DNA of 64,000 nucleotides from an uncultured Bacteroides sp. (GCA_902168085.1 CABHOP010000089.1:124001-188000), one strand, 5' to 3'; numbered from the stretch's first letter, positions 9,369 to 17,441 are shown. Translations and numbers: made by a program. Notes: a model not told the origin generated them from the letters alone.

Positions 9369-9663
9369 AACGGCAGTGGCTTGCAAGCGGGTGAAAATAG
9401 CAACGGGCATAGGTAATATAGATGCAGCCAGCGGCATCCGCATATACCCGAACCCGGCCAATGATAAACTGGTGATAGAAGGTGTGGGTAAAGGCACAGC
9501 CATCATCATTACTGATATCACTGGCAGGGAAGTATATAGCACTACTGCATCGGGGAACAGCACCCTGATAACGACGGCAGCGCTGGTGCCGGGCAATTAC
9601 CTGCTGCAACTGCAAACAACAGCAGGCAGAAAGTACCAGCAAAAGATAGTGGTAAGCAGGTAA
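9325..9663 (+). pseudogene. Frameshifted C-terminal piece: T9SS type A sorting domain
   Basis: The frame from 9325 encodes EVTSSYLCPQPKTA, which completes the last Ig-like domain of the upstream gene, then a T9SS type A domain. That domain has IRIYPNPANDKLVIEG, DITGREVYS, LVPGNYLLQL and a KIVVSR end. It has no signal peptide and begins inside the upstream gene, so it is not an independent gene. Joining needs either one base removed or two added around 9324-9329; adding one TG unit to GTGTG gives the continuous reading DSVCIEVTSS. Confidence 0.8.
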
Positions 9664-9685
9664 AAGGGTACCAGAATAATAAAAG

Positions 9686-9710
9686 AATGGCGCACTTAAG
9701 GTGCGCCATT
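9686..9710. terminator. Bidirectional hairpin between the T9SS gene and metF
   Basis: A 10-bp stem (9686-9695 with 9701-9710, AATGGCGCAC) has a TTAAG loop. On the minus strand it is followed by CTTTTATTATT, fitting the end of metF; on the plus strand only a weak T-run follows. Confidence 0.7.
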
Positions 9711-9732
9711 GTAATATCTGAGAAGTTTAGTA

Positions 9733-10686
9733 TCAGAATAAACGTTTCAAAACATTGTAGACCACTTGTGGTTTGCCCAGGGTATAGAAGTGAAGGACAG
9801 GTGCATTGTTTTTCAGCAGGTCTTTGCACTGTTCGTATAGCCATTCTTCGCCCACTTTATCGCAGGCGGCAGCATCTTTAGCCTTCATCATTTCCGTATA
9901 CAAGTCTACCGGCACCTCTACATTGAAGATGCTGGGTATCATGGTAAGCTGACGCTTGGATGTGAGTGGTTTCAAGCCCGGGATGATAGGCACGTTGATG
10001 CCATTTTCGCGGCAGCGGTTGATGTAATTGTAATAGTGGGCATTGTTAAAGAACATCTGGCTGACGATATAGCCGGCACCCAGTTCCACTTTTCTTTTCA
10101 GGTAATAAATGTCGGTATCCAGGTTGGGCGCTTCAAAGTGTTTTTCAGGATAGCCGGCCACACCTATGCAGAAGTCGGTCTTTACACCCTCCATAATATC
10201 TTCTTCCAGGTAGTTGCCATTGTTGAGGCCTATTACCTGTTTCACCAAGTCTTCGGCATAGCGGTGCCCGCTGGGGTGGGCCGTGAAGAATTTTTCATTG
10301 GCGGCGGCATCGCCACGAAGTGCCAATACATTTTTTACACCCAGAAAGTGAAGGTCTATCAGCGCATTTTCGGTTTCCTCTTTGCTAAAGCCGCCGCATA
10401 TCAGGTGGGGGATGGCCTCTACCTTATACTTATTCATGATGGCAGCACAAATGCCTACCGTACCGGGGCGCTTGCGTATTTCTACCCGTTCAAAATTGCC
10501 ATCAGCACGTTTTTTATATACCTGCTCTGCGCGGTGGTACGTAACATTTACGAATGATGGCTTGAACTCCATCAGCGGGTCGAGGTGCGCGTATATGGAA
10601 TCGATACTTTGTCCCTTGGTCGGCGGTAATATCTCCAGCGATATTATCGGGCCATTCGAATTGGCCAGGTATTCTGTGACTTTCAT
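9733..10686 (-). CDS. metF: 5,10-methylenetetrahydrofolate reductase
   Basis: A 317-residue MetF. It reduces methylene-THF to methyl-THF with FAD, feeding methionine synthesis. Family signs are the N-terminal ISLEILPP with the catalytic Glu, VTYHRAEQV, ALRGDAAA and the C-terminal VLHFYTLGK. The ATG at 10686 is preferred over an upstream TTG at 10701, because a perfect minus-strand promoter box (10699-10706) overlaps that TTG. It is a single gene between two terminators or promoters. No methionine synthase is nearby. Confidence 0.94.
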   Translation of the reverse strand: MKVTEYLANSNGPIISLEILPPTKGQSIDSIYAHLDPLMEFKPSFVNVTYHRAEQVYKKRADGNFERVEIRKRPGTVGICAAIMNKYKVEAIPHLICGGFSKEETENALIDLHFLGVKNVLALRGDAAANEKFFTAHPSGHRYAEDLVKQVIGLNNGNYLEEDIMEGVKTDFCIGVAGYPEKHFEAPNLDTDIYYLKRKVELGAGYIVSQMFFNNAHYYNYINRCRENGINVPIIPGLKPLTSKRQLTMIPSIFNVEVPVDLYTEMMKAKDAAACDKVGEEWLYEQCKDLLKNNAPVLHFYTLGKPQVVYNVLKRLF

Positions 10687-10698
10687 AATAAAACAGCG

Positions 10699-10706
10699 CA
10701 AAAATA
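10699..10706 (-). promoter_or_regulatory. Bacteroidota -7 box (TATTTTTG) for metF
   Basis: A perfect TAnnTTTG match, 12 bases upstream of the metF ATG. It decides the start codon, since the longer reading frame would begin inside it. No clear TTG -33 box is seen. Confidence 0.55.
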
Positions 10707-10793
10707 GTTATTCTAATATCTTTTTTCCTACTTATCTGTACGCGCACTGTTATATAACCAACTGTTGTATGCCTGCGTTACACGGCAGTTTGT

Positions 10794-10801
10794 TATTTTT
10801 G
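10794..10801 (+). promoter_or_regulatory. -7 box (TATTTTTG) for lptB
   Basis: A perfect TAnnTTTG 17 bases before the TTG codon at 10819. A TTG further upstream at 10765 would lie before this promoter, so it is not used as the start. Confidence 0.5.
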
Positions 10802-10818
10802 CAGGAAATAAACGGGTT

Positions 10819-11577
10819 TTGAGTCAATCGTTGAAAATAACCACCAGGGGGCTGATAAAGAAATATCGTAACCGTACGGTGGTGAACCATGTGTCTTTCG
10901 AGGTGAACCAGGGAGAGATAGTGGGGTTGCTGGGTCCTAACGGCGCCGGCAAAACGACATCTTTTTACATGGTGGTGGGGCTGGTAAAGCCTGATGAAGG
11001 AGAAGTGTTTCTCAACGATCTGAACATAACCAAGCTGCCCATGTATAAAAGGGCGCAGATGGGTATAGGCTACCTGCCGCAGGAAGCATCTGTTTTCCGC
11101 AAACTATCGGTAGAAGATAATATTGCTGCCGTGCTGGAAATGACCCGGCTGACAAAAGGGGAGCAGAAGGATAAGCTGGAATCGCTGCTGGAAGAATTCA
11201 GGCTAACGCATGTGCGCAAAAGCCCGGGCGATGTATTGAGCGGTGGCGAGCGCAGGCGTACGGAAATAGCCCGCGCACTGGCTGTAGACCCGAAGTTTAT
11301 ATTGCTTGACGAGCCGTTTGCAGGGATAGACCCTATAGCGGTAGAAGATATACAAACCATAGTAGCCCGCCTGAAGTTCAAAAACATAGGCATCCTGATA
11401 ACCGACCACAATGTGCAGGAAACCCTATCGATAACCGACCGTGCCTACCTGCTGTTTGAAGGAAAAATACTGAAAGCAGGTGTGGCTGAAGAACTGGCTG
11501 CCGACGAACAAGTAAGAAAAGTGTATCTTGGGCAGCACTTTGAGCTGAAGCGTAAGGATTATACCAAATCGCTGTAA
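10819..11577 (+). CDS. lptB: LPS export ABC transporter ATP-binding protein LptB
   Basis: A 252-residue ABC ATPase that powers extraction of LPS from the inner membrane with LptFG. It shows Walker [11 protein letters not shown]-loop YLPQEASVF, signature [15 protein letters not shown], Walker [13 protein letters not shown] and the H-loop TDHNV. GGERRR and [12 protein letters not shown] are typical of LptB rather than of generic transporters. There is no ATG near the N-terminus: the start is most likely TTG at 10819, 17 bases after a -7 box. LptF and LptG are not here, as is usual for Bacteroidota. The GH3 gene begins 32 bases later and may be co-transcribed. Confidence 0.93.
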   Translation: MSQSLKITTRGLIKKYRNRTVVNHVSFEVNQGEIVGLLGPNGAGKTTSFYMVVGLVKPDEGEVFLNDLNITKLPMYKRAQMGIGYLPQEASVFRKLSVEDNIAAVLEMTRLTKGEQKDKLESLLEEFRLTHVRKSPGDVLSGGERRRTEIARALAVDPKFILLDEPFAGIDPIAVEDIQTIVARLKFKNIGILITDHNVQETLSITDRAYLLFEGKILKAGVAEELAADEQVRKVYLGQHFELKRKDYTKSL

Positions 11578-11609
11578 AGGGAACCATCAATACTGGAGAG
11601 ACATAAGAA

Positions 11610-13121
11610 ATGAGTATCATTAGCCCGGCCATAAAAGGATTCATGAGATTGCGCCTGAGCGCGATAGAGAATTTTATGCTCAATCCTATTGATACCCAGC
11701 AACAGGTATTCAACCACTTGATAGGCTCTGCACAGTTTACAGAATACGGCAAGAAGTATGGTTTTGAAAAGATAGACAGTATTGCCGGCTTCAAACAGCA
11801 GGTGCCTATCAACGATTATGATACCCTGAAACCATATATCAACCGTATACTGGAAGGAGAGCAAAACCTGTTGTGGCCATCGCCCATCAACTGGTTTGCC
11901 AAATCGAGCGGTACTACGAGCGACAAAAGCAAATTCATACCCATCAGCAAGGAATCGCTGGATGATAACCACTATAAAGGTGGTAAGGATGTGCTGACCA
12001 TGTACCTGAACCAGTTCCCGGATTCCAAAGTGATGTCGGGCAAATGCCTGACCATAGGGGGTAGCCACCAGATAAACCAGTTGAATGGTGATTCTTTCTT
12101 TGGCGACTTGTCGGCAGTGATGCTGCAGAATATGCCGCTGTATGCACAGATCATACGCACGCCCGACCTTTCCATTGCCCTGATGGACGAATGGGAAGAA
12201 AAGATAGAAAAGATGGCCCGCGTTACCATGCAGGAAAACGTAACCTATATAGCCGGTGTGCCTACGTGGACCATCGTGCTGATAAAACGTATACTGGAAA
12301 TATCGGGTGCGAAATATATAAATGAAGTATGGCCCGACCTGGAGCTGTATATACATGGCGGCGTGAGCTTTAAGCCATACCGCAAGCAATTCGAGGCCTT
12401 CATACCATCGCCCGATATGCATTACCTGGAAACGTACAATGCATCGGAAGGCTTTTTTGCAGCGCAGGATGATATAGAGGCGGATGGCATGCTACTCTTT
12501 TTGAACCATGGCATCTACTACGAGTTTATGCCGATGGAAGAGTACGGCAGCGACAACCCGCGCACCCTATCGCTGAAAGAAGTGGAGCTGGGCAAGAATT
12601 ATGCACTGGTGCTGAATACCAACTGCGGGCTATGGCGTTACCTGGTAGGCGATACCATCCAGTTTACCTCGCGTTCGCCCTTCCGTATAAAGGTGAGTGG
12701 CAGGCTGAAACATTTTATCAATGCCTTTGGTGAAGAAGTAATAGTAGATAATTCTGACCATGCCGTGGCCGAGGCCAGCCGCATTACCGGTGCTGTGGTG
12801 AACGATTATACAGCTGCACCTGTGTATATGACAGGCGAATCGAACGGGGCGCATGAATGGATCATAGAATTTGAACACCTGCCTTGCCCGCTGGACGTTT
12901 TTACAGCGGAAATGGACAAAGCGCTGCAAAAAGTAAATTCGGACTACGAGGCCAAACGCCACAAAAACATAGCCCTGCGCATGCCTATAGTGCACCGGAT
13001 GCCTAAAGACGGATTTAAGAAATGGCTGAAAGATCGTGGCAAATTAGGAGGACAGCACAAAGTGCCCCGCCTGAGCAACGACCGTACTTTCCTGGAGCAA
13101 ATGCTGCCTTATACGGAATAA
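11610..13121 (+). CDS. GH3 auxin-responsive promoter family protein (acyl-adenylate/acyl-acid-amido synthetase fold)
   Basis: A 503-residue protein of the GH3 branch of the ANL adenylating superfamily. The nucleotide-binding loop SSGTTSDKSKFIP lies near residues 96-108. The YNASEGFFA segment (about 275) and GLWRYLVGD (about 345) match the motifs that bind ATP and the acyl group in plant GH3 enzymes, which join amino acids to hormone acids. The function in Bacteroidota is not established; an acid-amine ligation is the reasonable inference. GGAGAG lies 9 bases before the ATG, one of the few Shine-Dalgarno-like sites here. It follows lptB closely and converges on engB with a 9-base gap. Confidence 0.9.
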   Translation: MSIISPAIKGFMRLRLSAIENFMLNPIDTQQQVFNHLIGSAQFTEYGKKYGFEKIDSIAGFKQQVPINDYDTLKPYINRILEGEQNLLWPSPINWFAKSSGTTSDKSKFIPISKESLDDNHYKGGKDVLTMYLNQFPDSKVMSGKCLTIGGSHQINQLNGDSFFGDLSAVMLQNMPLYAQIIRTPDLSIALMDEWEEKIEKMARVTMQENVTYIAGVPTWTIVLIKRILEISGAKYINEVWPDLELYIHGGVSFKPYRKQFEAFIPSPDMHYLETYNASEGFFAAQDDIEADGMLLFLNHGIYYEFMPMEEYGSDNPRTLSLKEVELGKNYALVLNTNCGLWRYLVGDTIQFTSRSPFRIKVSGRLKHFINAFGEEVIVDNSDHAVAEASRITGAVVNDYTAAPVYMTGESNGAHEWIIEFEHLPCPLDVFTAEMDKALQKVNSDYEAKRHKNIALRMPIVHRMPKDGFKKWLKDRGKLGGQHKVPRLSNDRTFLEQMLPYTE

Positions 13122-13130
13122 TACGGGGCA

Positions 13131-13745
13131 CTATTCCGCATCTTCCTTACCATAGCTCTCATTCAGTTCCCCGATGTAAGCTAATATCTCTTTGCGGCCG
13201 GTAAACTTTACGGCGCTGCTAATGAAACTACGCGGTATAAACTCCCATTCCTTTTTCATCTCTTCGATAAACTGGCGGGCATGCTTAGCAGCCTCTCGCT
13301 GGGTACTTTTATCCGCCTTCGTAAATACCATGTTGAAGGGTACGCCCCAGTCGCCCAGCTTGCGCAGGAAGGCAAGGTCTTTTTTTTGCGGCTCGTGACG
13401 GCTATCTATCAGTACGAATACGGTGACTAAGTTTTCGCGCTGCTGCAGGTAATTGGCTATCATTTTTTCCCACTGGGCGCGCTGTGACTGCGATACTTTG
13501 GCATAGCCATAGCCCGGCAAATCGACCAGGTACCACTCATCATTCACAATAAAGTGGTTGATAAGCTGTGTTTTGCCCGGGCTGGCCGATGTTTTGGCCA
13601 GTTTGGTTTGATTGGTAAGCATATTGATGAGCGAAGACTTGCCCACATTGGAACGGCCGATAAAGGCATATTCCGGTTTATCGGGCTTAGGGCAGCCTTC
13701 TACTTTGGGGCTACTTATCAAATATTTGGCAGAGCGTATTTCCAT
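13131..13745 (-). CDS. engB: Ribosome-biogenesis GTP-binding protein EngB/YsxC
   Basis: A 204-residue TRAFAC GTPase needed for large ribosomal subunit assembly. G1 is GRSNVGKSS (residues about 30-38), G3 is DLPGYGYAK (about 74-82) and G4 is TKAD (about 142). The length fits the family. The ATG at 13745 lies 30 bases from the divergent menG start. Confidence 0.95.
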   Translation of the reverse strand: MEIRSAKYLISSPKVEGCPKPDKPEYAFIGRSNVGKSSLINMLTNQTKLAKTSASPGKTQLINHFIVNDEWYLVDLPGYGYAKVSQSQRAQWEKMIANYLQQRENLVTVFVLIDSRHEPQKKDLAFLRKLGDWGVPFNMVFTKADKSTQREAAKHARQFIEEMKKEWEFIPRSFISSAVKFTGRKEILAYIGELNESYGKEDAE

Positions 13746-13760
13746 TCGTTTAGCTTACTG

Positions 13761-13768
13761 TACTTTTG
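13761..13768 (+). promoter_or_regulatory. -7 box (TACTTTTG) for menG
   Basis: A perfect TAnnTTTG in the 30-base divergent gap to engB, 7 bases before the ATG at 13776. The menG leader would be extremely short, possibly leaderless. Confidence 0.55.
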
Positions 13769-13775
13769 CAATCCG

Positions 13776-14528
13776 ATGCAGTCAGAAAATATTACGAACC
13801 CGGCAGCTAATGTAGTGCCGGATGCGGGCTCAAATTTAAGCAAGAAAGCGCAGGTGGCCGACATGTTTAACAACATAGCCGGAAAATATGATTTCCTGAA
13901 CCACTTTCTGTCGCTGGGAATAGATAAGGGATGGCGCAAAAAAGCCATAAGGGAAATACAGAAAGTGCAGCCTAAAAACATACTGGATGTGGCTACGGGA
14001 ACGGGAGACCTGGCTATTGCCGCCGCTGCATTGAAACCTGATAAAATAACCGGTGTAGATATAGCTGAGCAGATGCTGGCTGTGGGCAGAACTAAAATTT
14101 CGGAAAAACAGTTGCAAGGCATCATAACCCTGCAAACGGGTGATAGCGAGGCTATGCCATTTTCAGACAACAGCTTTGATGCCGTGACCTGTGCTTATGG
14201 CGTACGCAACTTTGAAAACCTGGAAAAAGGATTGAAAGAAATGAGCCGCGTAATGCGCCCGGGTGGCAAGCTGGCCATACTGGAGTTTTCAAAACCGCAA
14301 CGCTTCCCTGTGAAGCAACTGTATGCTTTCTACTTCCGCTATATACTACCTACGCTTGGTAAAATGGTATCGAAACACAGCACGGCATATACCTACCTGC
14401 CACAGAGTGTAATGGCTTTCCCAGAAGGAAAAGTGTTTTGCGATACGCTGACAAGGTGCGGCTTTAAAGATGCGAAGGCAAGACCGCTGACGCTGGGCAT
14501 TACCACGCTGTATACGGCTACTAAGTGA
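13776..14528 (+). CDS. menG: Demethylmenaquinone methyltransferase (UbiE/MenG)
   Basis: A 250-residue SAM methyltransferase that makes the last step of menaquinone synthesis; Bacteroidota use menaquinone, so menG is preferred over ubiE. The family signature YDFLNHFLSLGIDKGWRK is at about 33-50, the SAM motif DVATGTGDLA at about 70-79, and RVMRPGGKLAILEFSKP is typical of UbiE. The frame runs open further upstream, but that part is antisense to engB. The ATG at 13776 follows a promoter box. Confidence 0.93.
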   Translation: MQSENITNPAANVVPDAGSNLSKKAQVADMFNNIAGKYDFLNHFLSLGIDKGWRKKAIREIQKVQPKNILDVATGTGDLAIAAAALKPDKITGVDIAEQMLAVGRTKISEKQLQGIITLQTGDSEAMPFSDNSFDAVTCAYGVRNFENLEKGLKEMSRVMRPGGKLAILEFSKPQRFPVKQLYAFYFRYILPTLGKMVSKHSTAYTYLPQSVMAFPEGKVFCDTLTRCGFKDAKARPLTLGITTLYTATK

Positions 14529-14530
14529 TT

Positions 14531-14608
14531 TAGTTGATTTGTTGACTGGTTGATCGGTTTACAGCACTTTATCTTTTTAAACTAATCAACGAGGCAACCA
14601 ATCAACTA
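14531..14608. terminator. Long imperfect inverted repeat between convergent genes
   Basis: Bases 14531-14555 pair with 14584-14608 (TAGTTGATTtGTTG against its near complement; about four mismatches in 25). A 28-base spacer contains CTTTATCTTTTT. It sits between the stops of menG and the beta-lactamase and likely ends both transcripts. Confidence 0.55.
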
Positions 14609-15463
14609 CTTCGGCATAGCGCCGAAATCTTTCAGTACAGATTTAAGGGTATTGATGCGTATAGATGCCCAGTCTTTGGTCGTATCGTTAGCAGGTACTT
14701 CAAAGTTTTGAGCAAAGAAGTAGGGGTACATGCGGATATCGCTTTTGTTCATCGATTTTTCGTGTTCCTTTACATGCTCCAGCTTTTCTATAAAGCCTAC
14801 TATCCACAGCACTTGTTTGCCGGGTAGCTGCCCCCAGCCTGTTTTATAATATAGTTTGTATTGCGGCGTTTCTTCCTGCAGCATCATGCTTTTAACAATG
14901 CGCTGCGTGCGTTCTGCAAAAGGTAATTCAGAGAAATAAAGGCGCTTTAAAAAACCTACCTGCTCATCGGCAGATATCTGCAGGGTATCATTCAGCCAAA
15001 ACTGGTCTATAGCTCCACCCATACGTTTATTGCCATAGTTGGCGGTATCCAGGTAGTGCTGCATATAATCAGGGCCTATGCGGCGTGCTATCTCCTGGTA
15101 GTAAGGTACATTGCTCACTTTAAAAGCTTCGCGCATATTCATGGTCTTGTTCCACGCAGTAATGGGGCGTACTACGCTATCCCATTTTATCACCAGTTGC
15201 TCATCGGGTGCCACAGCGGTTTCCAGCGCCACCAATGAATTGAATACCTTAAAAGTAGAGGCGGGGCAATAGCGTGTAAGGCAGCGCTCTTTATTGTAGA
15301 AATAAACAGCCTCGTGGTTATTATCCCTTAGTATAAAGCAGGCACTATCTATGCCTTGCTCCCGGAAATACTTACCCCATTCCGTTTTTTCGTGGATACG
15401 CGAATCGCGGCAGGAAGTGAGGAAGAAAACGGAAAGGACGGCAATGACAAAACTGGTGCGCAT
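14606..15463 (-). CDS. Class D beta-lactamase, lipoprotein
   Basis: A 285-residue OXA-type serine enzyme. The lipoprotein signal MRTSFVIAVLSVFFLTSC gives an acylated Cys at 18. Active-site motifs are in the right order: PASTFKVF (nucleophile Ser and carbamylated Lys), SNV of the S-x-V motif, YGN, and KTGWG. QFWLNDTLQISADEQVGFL matches the segment holding the conserved Trp near the carbamylated Lys in OXA-10. An alternative is a penicillin-binding or BlaR-like sensor domain, but there is no membrane signalling part. The start is the ATG at 15463, 24 bases after a promoter box; the longer frame begins inside that box. No mobile element is nearby, so it is probably an intrinsic chromosomal enzyme. 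Confidence 0.9.
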   Translation of the reverse strand: MRTSFVIAVLSVFFLTSCRDSRIHEKTEWGKYFREQGIDSACFILRDNNHEAVYFYNKERCLTRYCPASTFKVFNSLVALETAVAPDEQLVIKWDSVVRPITAWNKTMNMREAFKVSNVPYYQEIARRIGPDYMQHYLDTANYGNKRMGGAIDQFWLNDTLQISADEQVGFLKRLYFSELPFAERTQRIVKSMMLQEETPQYKLYYKTGWGQLPGKQVLWIVGFIEKLEHVKEHEKSMNKSDIRMYPYFFAQNFEVPANDTTKDWASIRINTLKSVLKDFGAMPK

Positions 15464-15487
15464 GTAAACGTGGAGTAAAATGAACGG

Positions 15488-15495
15488 CAAAGATA
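15488..15495 (-). promoter_or_regulatory. -7 box (TATCTTTG) for the class D beta-lactamase
   Basis: A perfect minus-strand TAnnTTTG, 24 bases upstream of the ATG at 15463. Confidence 0.5.
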
Positions 15496-15574
15496 ACGTG
15501 GTGATATGCAGCTACCAAAAAGATAGTAGGGCAGTGGGATGGATTCTGTATTTTGCTTTCAAAATTTACCTGAT

Positions 15575-16063
15575 ATGAGAAAAGTATTCCTGATGTGTGG
15601 CCTTTTATGCCTGTTATCCGCAGCGGTGTGGGCGCAAACAGCTAAAATGCAATATGAAGGCATAAAAGATATACGTGCCATATCAGGCAATTATTTTATA
15701 TACCTGACGTTGGCTGATATTAAAGAAGTCTATATGCAACTGCCGCAGGCTGAACAGCAGCGTTATGCCGAATTGCTGGACCTGCCTATAGGTATTAAAG
15801 CCACTATCAATATTATACAAGGCAGCAAAGCACAAGCCAGCATTATGGAGCCTGTGATACAGCGCCATGTAGGTGCGTGGCTGCTGAAGCAGGGTATGGC
15901 CTATATCATTACCAAAGATGATAAGGTTGTTACTACGCTGGATTATGTAGAAGGTGAACCGCTGAAAGATGAAGCGGGCTTTGAGGTGCGCCCCATCTCT
16001 TTTTACGAAGCAGGTACTAAAAAGCGCGTGTTCAGCGGCACTATCAATACCGCATTGAAATAA
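15575..16063 (+). CDS. Small exported protein of unknown function
   Basis: 162 residues with a clear signal peptide (cleavage after AVWA, residue 20) and no Cys at the cleavage site, so it is periplasmic or secreted. I do not recognise the family. The mature part is mixed alpha/beta with no low-complexity sequence. A longer start at 15539 would bury the signal peptide, so the ATG at 15575 is chosen. It converges on the M23 peptidase gene with a 4-base gap. Confidence 0.75.
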   Translation: MRKVFLMCGLLCLLSAAVWAQTAKMQYEGIKDIRAISGNYFIYLTLADIKEVYMQLPQAEQQRYAELLDLPIGIKATINIIQGSKAQASIMEPVIQRHVGAWLLKQGMAYIITKDDKVVTTLDYVEGEPLKDEAGFEVRPISFYEAGTKKRVFSGTINTALK

Positions 16064-16067
16064 TGGA

Positions 16068-17042
16068 TTAGTCGAACGACTGGTTGTTGGCGGCAGCTAT
16101 GCGCACCATGCGTTCGTAGTCGGTAGCCGTCAGGTCGTTGAAGAAGAAGTGAACGGGGTCTATCTTCTGGCCATTCTTTATAACCTCGTAATGGCAGTGG
16201 GGGCCGGTGCTTTTGCCGGAACTGCCTACCCAGCCTATTACCTGTCCGCGCTTCACACGCTCGCCACGGCGGCTTTTTATCTTTACCATGTGGCCATACA
16301 GGGTTTGGTAGCCATAGCCATGATTGACGATAACATGATTGCCGTAGCCACTGTTATCGAAATTAGCCTCGCTCACTACGCCATCGCCCGTAGCATAGAT
16401 GGGTGTGCCCATAGCGGCTGTAAAGTCGATACCGGTATGCATTTTAGGCGTTTTGTATATCGGGTCGATGCGGTAACCAAAGCCGGAGGCCACACGTTCC
16501 AGCGTTTTGTTGGAAACAGGCTGCACCGCCGGTATGGATGCCAGCATTTGCTTTTTGGCTTTTACCAGTTGCTCCAGCGTGTCGTACGATTGTTTCTGTA
16601 CGATAATGCGATGTTTTAAAGCCGCTATCCCGTTTTCTATATTTTCAATCAGTTTGTCGGAAGGTGTGTAGGCAAACTGTTCGGGGGCAATAGTAGAATA
16701 CTGTTTGCCGATGCGCACACTATCGGGCAGTGGTGCCGATTCAAATACGCCCCGATAGATACTGTTATCGCGCGTTTCCAGCTCGGCGAGCCCTTCGTTC
16801 ATCTCATCTATCCGGGCTTGTAGCAGCGTAAACTGGTCGCGCAGCATGCGCATTTCGGTATGTATCTCTTTTTCTTTGGGCGAATCGACAAAGCGGAAGG
16901 CGATAGCGACAATGATGAGGGAAGTGACCAGGGCAGCAGAAACAAAGCCGAGGATACGTAAGGCTTTTACCTGCCACGATACTTCCAGCTTTTCGAACCG
17001 GTGTGTATCCGTATTATAGAAATATTTCCGTACCCGCTTCAG
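16068..17042 (-). CDS. Membrane-anchored M23 family metallopeptidase, likely CTG start
   Basis: A murein endopeptidase of the LytM/M23 type. Zinc motif HTGIDFTA and the HxH motif GPHCHYEVI are intact, with YGYQTLYGHM between them. From the ATG at 16853 the protein has 261 residues but no membrane anchor. Upstream the frame stays open to a stop at 17058-17060 and encodes KRVRKYFYNTDTHRFEK, SWQVKALRILGF and a membrane helix (VSAALVTSLIIVAIAF). That is the usual N-terminus of this Bacteroidota family. This extension holds no ATG, GTG or TTG; a CTG at 17042 would give M-KRVRKYFYN. A perfect promoter box (17059-17066) lies 16 bases upstream of it. Coiled coil is likely between the helix and the peptidase. 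The start is an inference; the peptidase assignment is secure. Confidence 0.85.
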   Translation of the reverse strand: MKRVRKYFYNTDTHRFEKLEVSWQVKALRILGFVSAALVTSLIIVAIAFRFVDSPKEKEIHTEMRMLRDQFTLLQARIDEMNEGLAELETRDNSIYRGVFESAPLPDSVRIGKQYSTIAPEQFAYTPSDKLIENIENGIAALKHRIIVQKQSYDTLEQLVKAKKQMLASIPAVQPVSNKTLERVASGFGYRIDPIYKTPKMHTGIDFTAAMGTPIYATGDGVVSEANFDNSGYGNHVIVNHGYGYQTLYGHMVKIKSRRGERVKRGQVIGWVGSSGKSTGPHCHYEVIKNGQKIDPVHFFFNDLTATDYERMVRIAAANNQSFD

Positions 17043-17058
17043 GAAGTGTGATTTGCCT

Positions 17059-17066
17059 CAAAAATA
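17059..17066 (-). promoter_or_regulatory. -7 box (TATTTTTG) for the M23 peptidase
   Basis: A perfect TAnnTTTG 16 bases upstream of the proposed CTG start and 205 bases upstream of the first in-frame ATG. It supports translation beginning at or near 17042. Confidence 0.5.
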
Positions 17067-17403
17067 GCCTATTGGTTTTTAAAAACCCCCATATGCAGAA
17101 AATGCAGAAATGTTAAAAACATACGGGCCCCGACTTGCAGGGCCCGTTGCTTCGCAAAGGGGGTGATGCCGGGTGTATATTGACAAGCAAAGCTACAGGG
17201 GTCATTACTCCTGAACTATACCCAACAGCCTGTACATTCTTATCCGTGGCAGCACGGATTATTATAGAAATAATAATGTGAAAGGCAGAAGCCAGGGGAA
17301 GACTTGAAACCTTTGTATCATACATGAGCCCTGCCGGTAGGCAGCGACTGCGCTATCTGTTTTTTAACACAATGGCATGACGGATAAAGCCGTGTCATTT
17401 TGC
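17067..17403. other. Stem-loop-rich gap between M23 peptidase and gldF
   Basis: I see no credible gene here; a 70-codon minus-strand frame at 17113-17325 has no family features. Stem-loops present: 17123-17130 with 17140-17147 (ACGGGCCC); TTGC-TTC-GCAA at 17147-17157; CAGGGGT-CATT-ACTCCTG near 17196-17213; ATCCGTG-GCAG-CACGGAT near 17242-17259; ATTATTAT-AGAA-ATAATAAT at 17258-17277; and TGCC-GGTA-GGCA near 17332-17343. On the minus strand the first stem is followed by ATGTTTTT, like a terminator. On the plus strand CTGTTTTTT occurs near 17357-17365. It may be a structured RNA; it does not match tmRNA, RNase P or SRP RNA consensus that I know. Confidence 0.4.
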
Positions 17404-17411
17404 TATATTTG
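17404..17411 (+). promoter_or_regulatory. -7 box (TATATTTG) for gldF
   Basis: A perfect TAnnTTTG 30 bases upstream of the gldF ATG. Confidence 0.5.
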
Positions 17412-17441
17412 CCCACTTCAATTGTTAATAACGGCATATAT

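Noticed and set aside
17113-17325. 70-codon minus-strand frame in the gldF gap
   Set aside because: Spans several stem-loops, has no promoter or family match; treated as non-coding.
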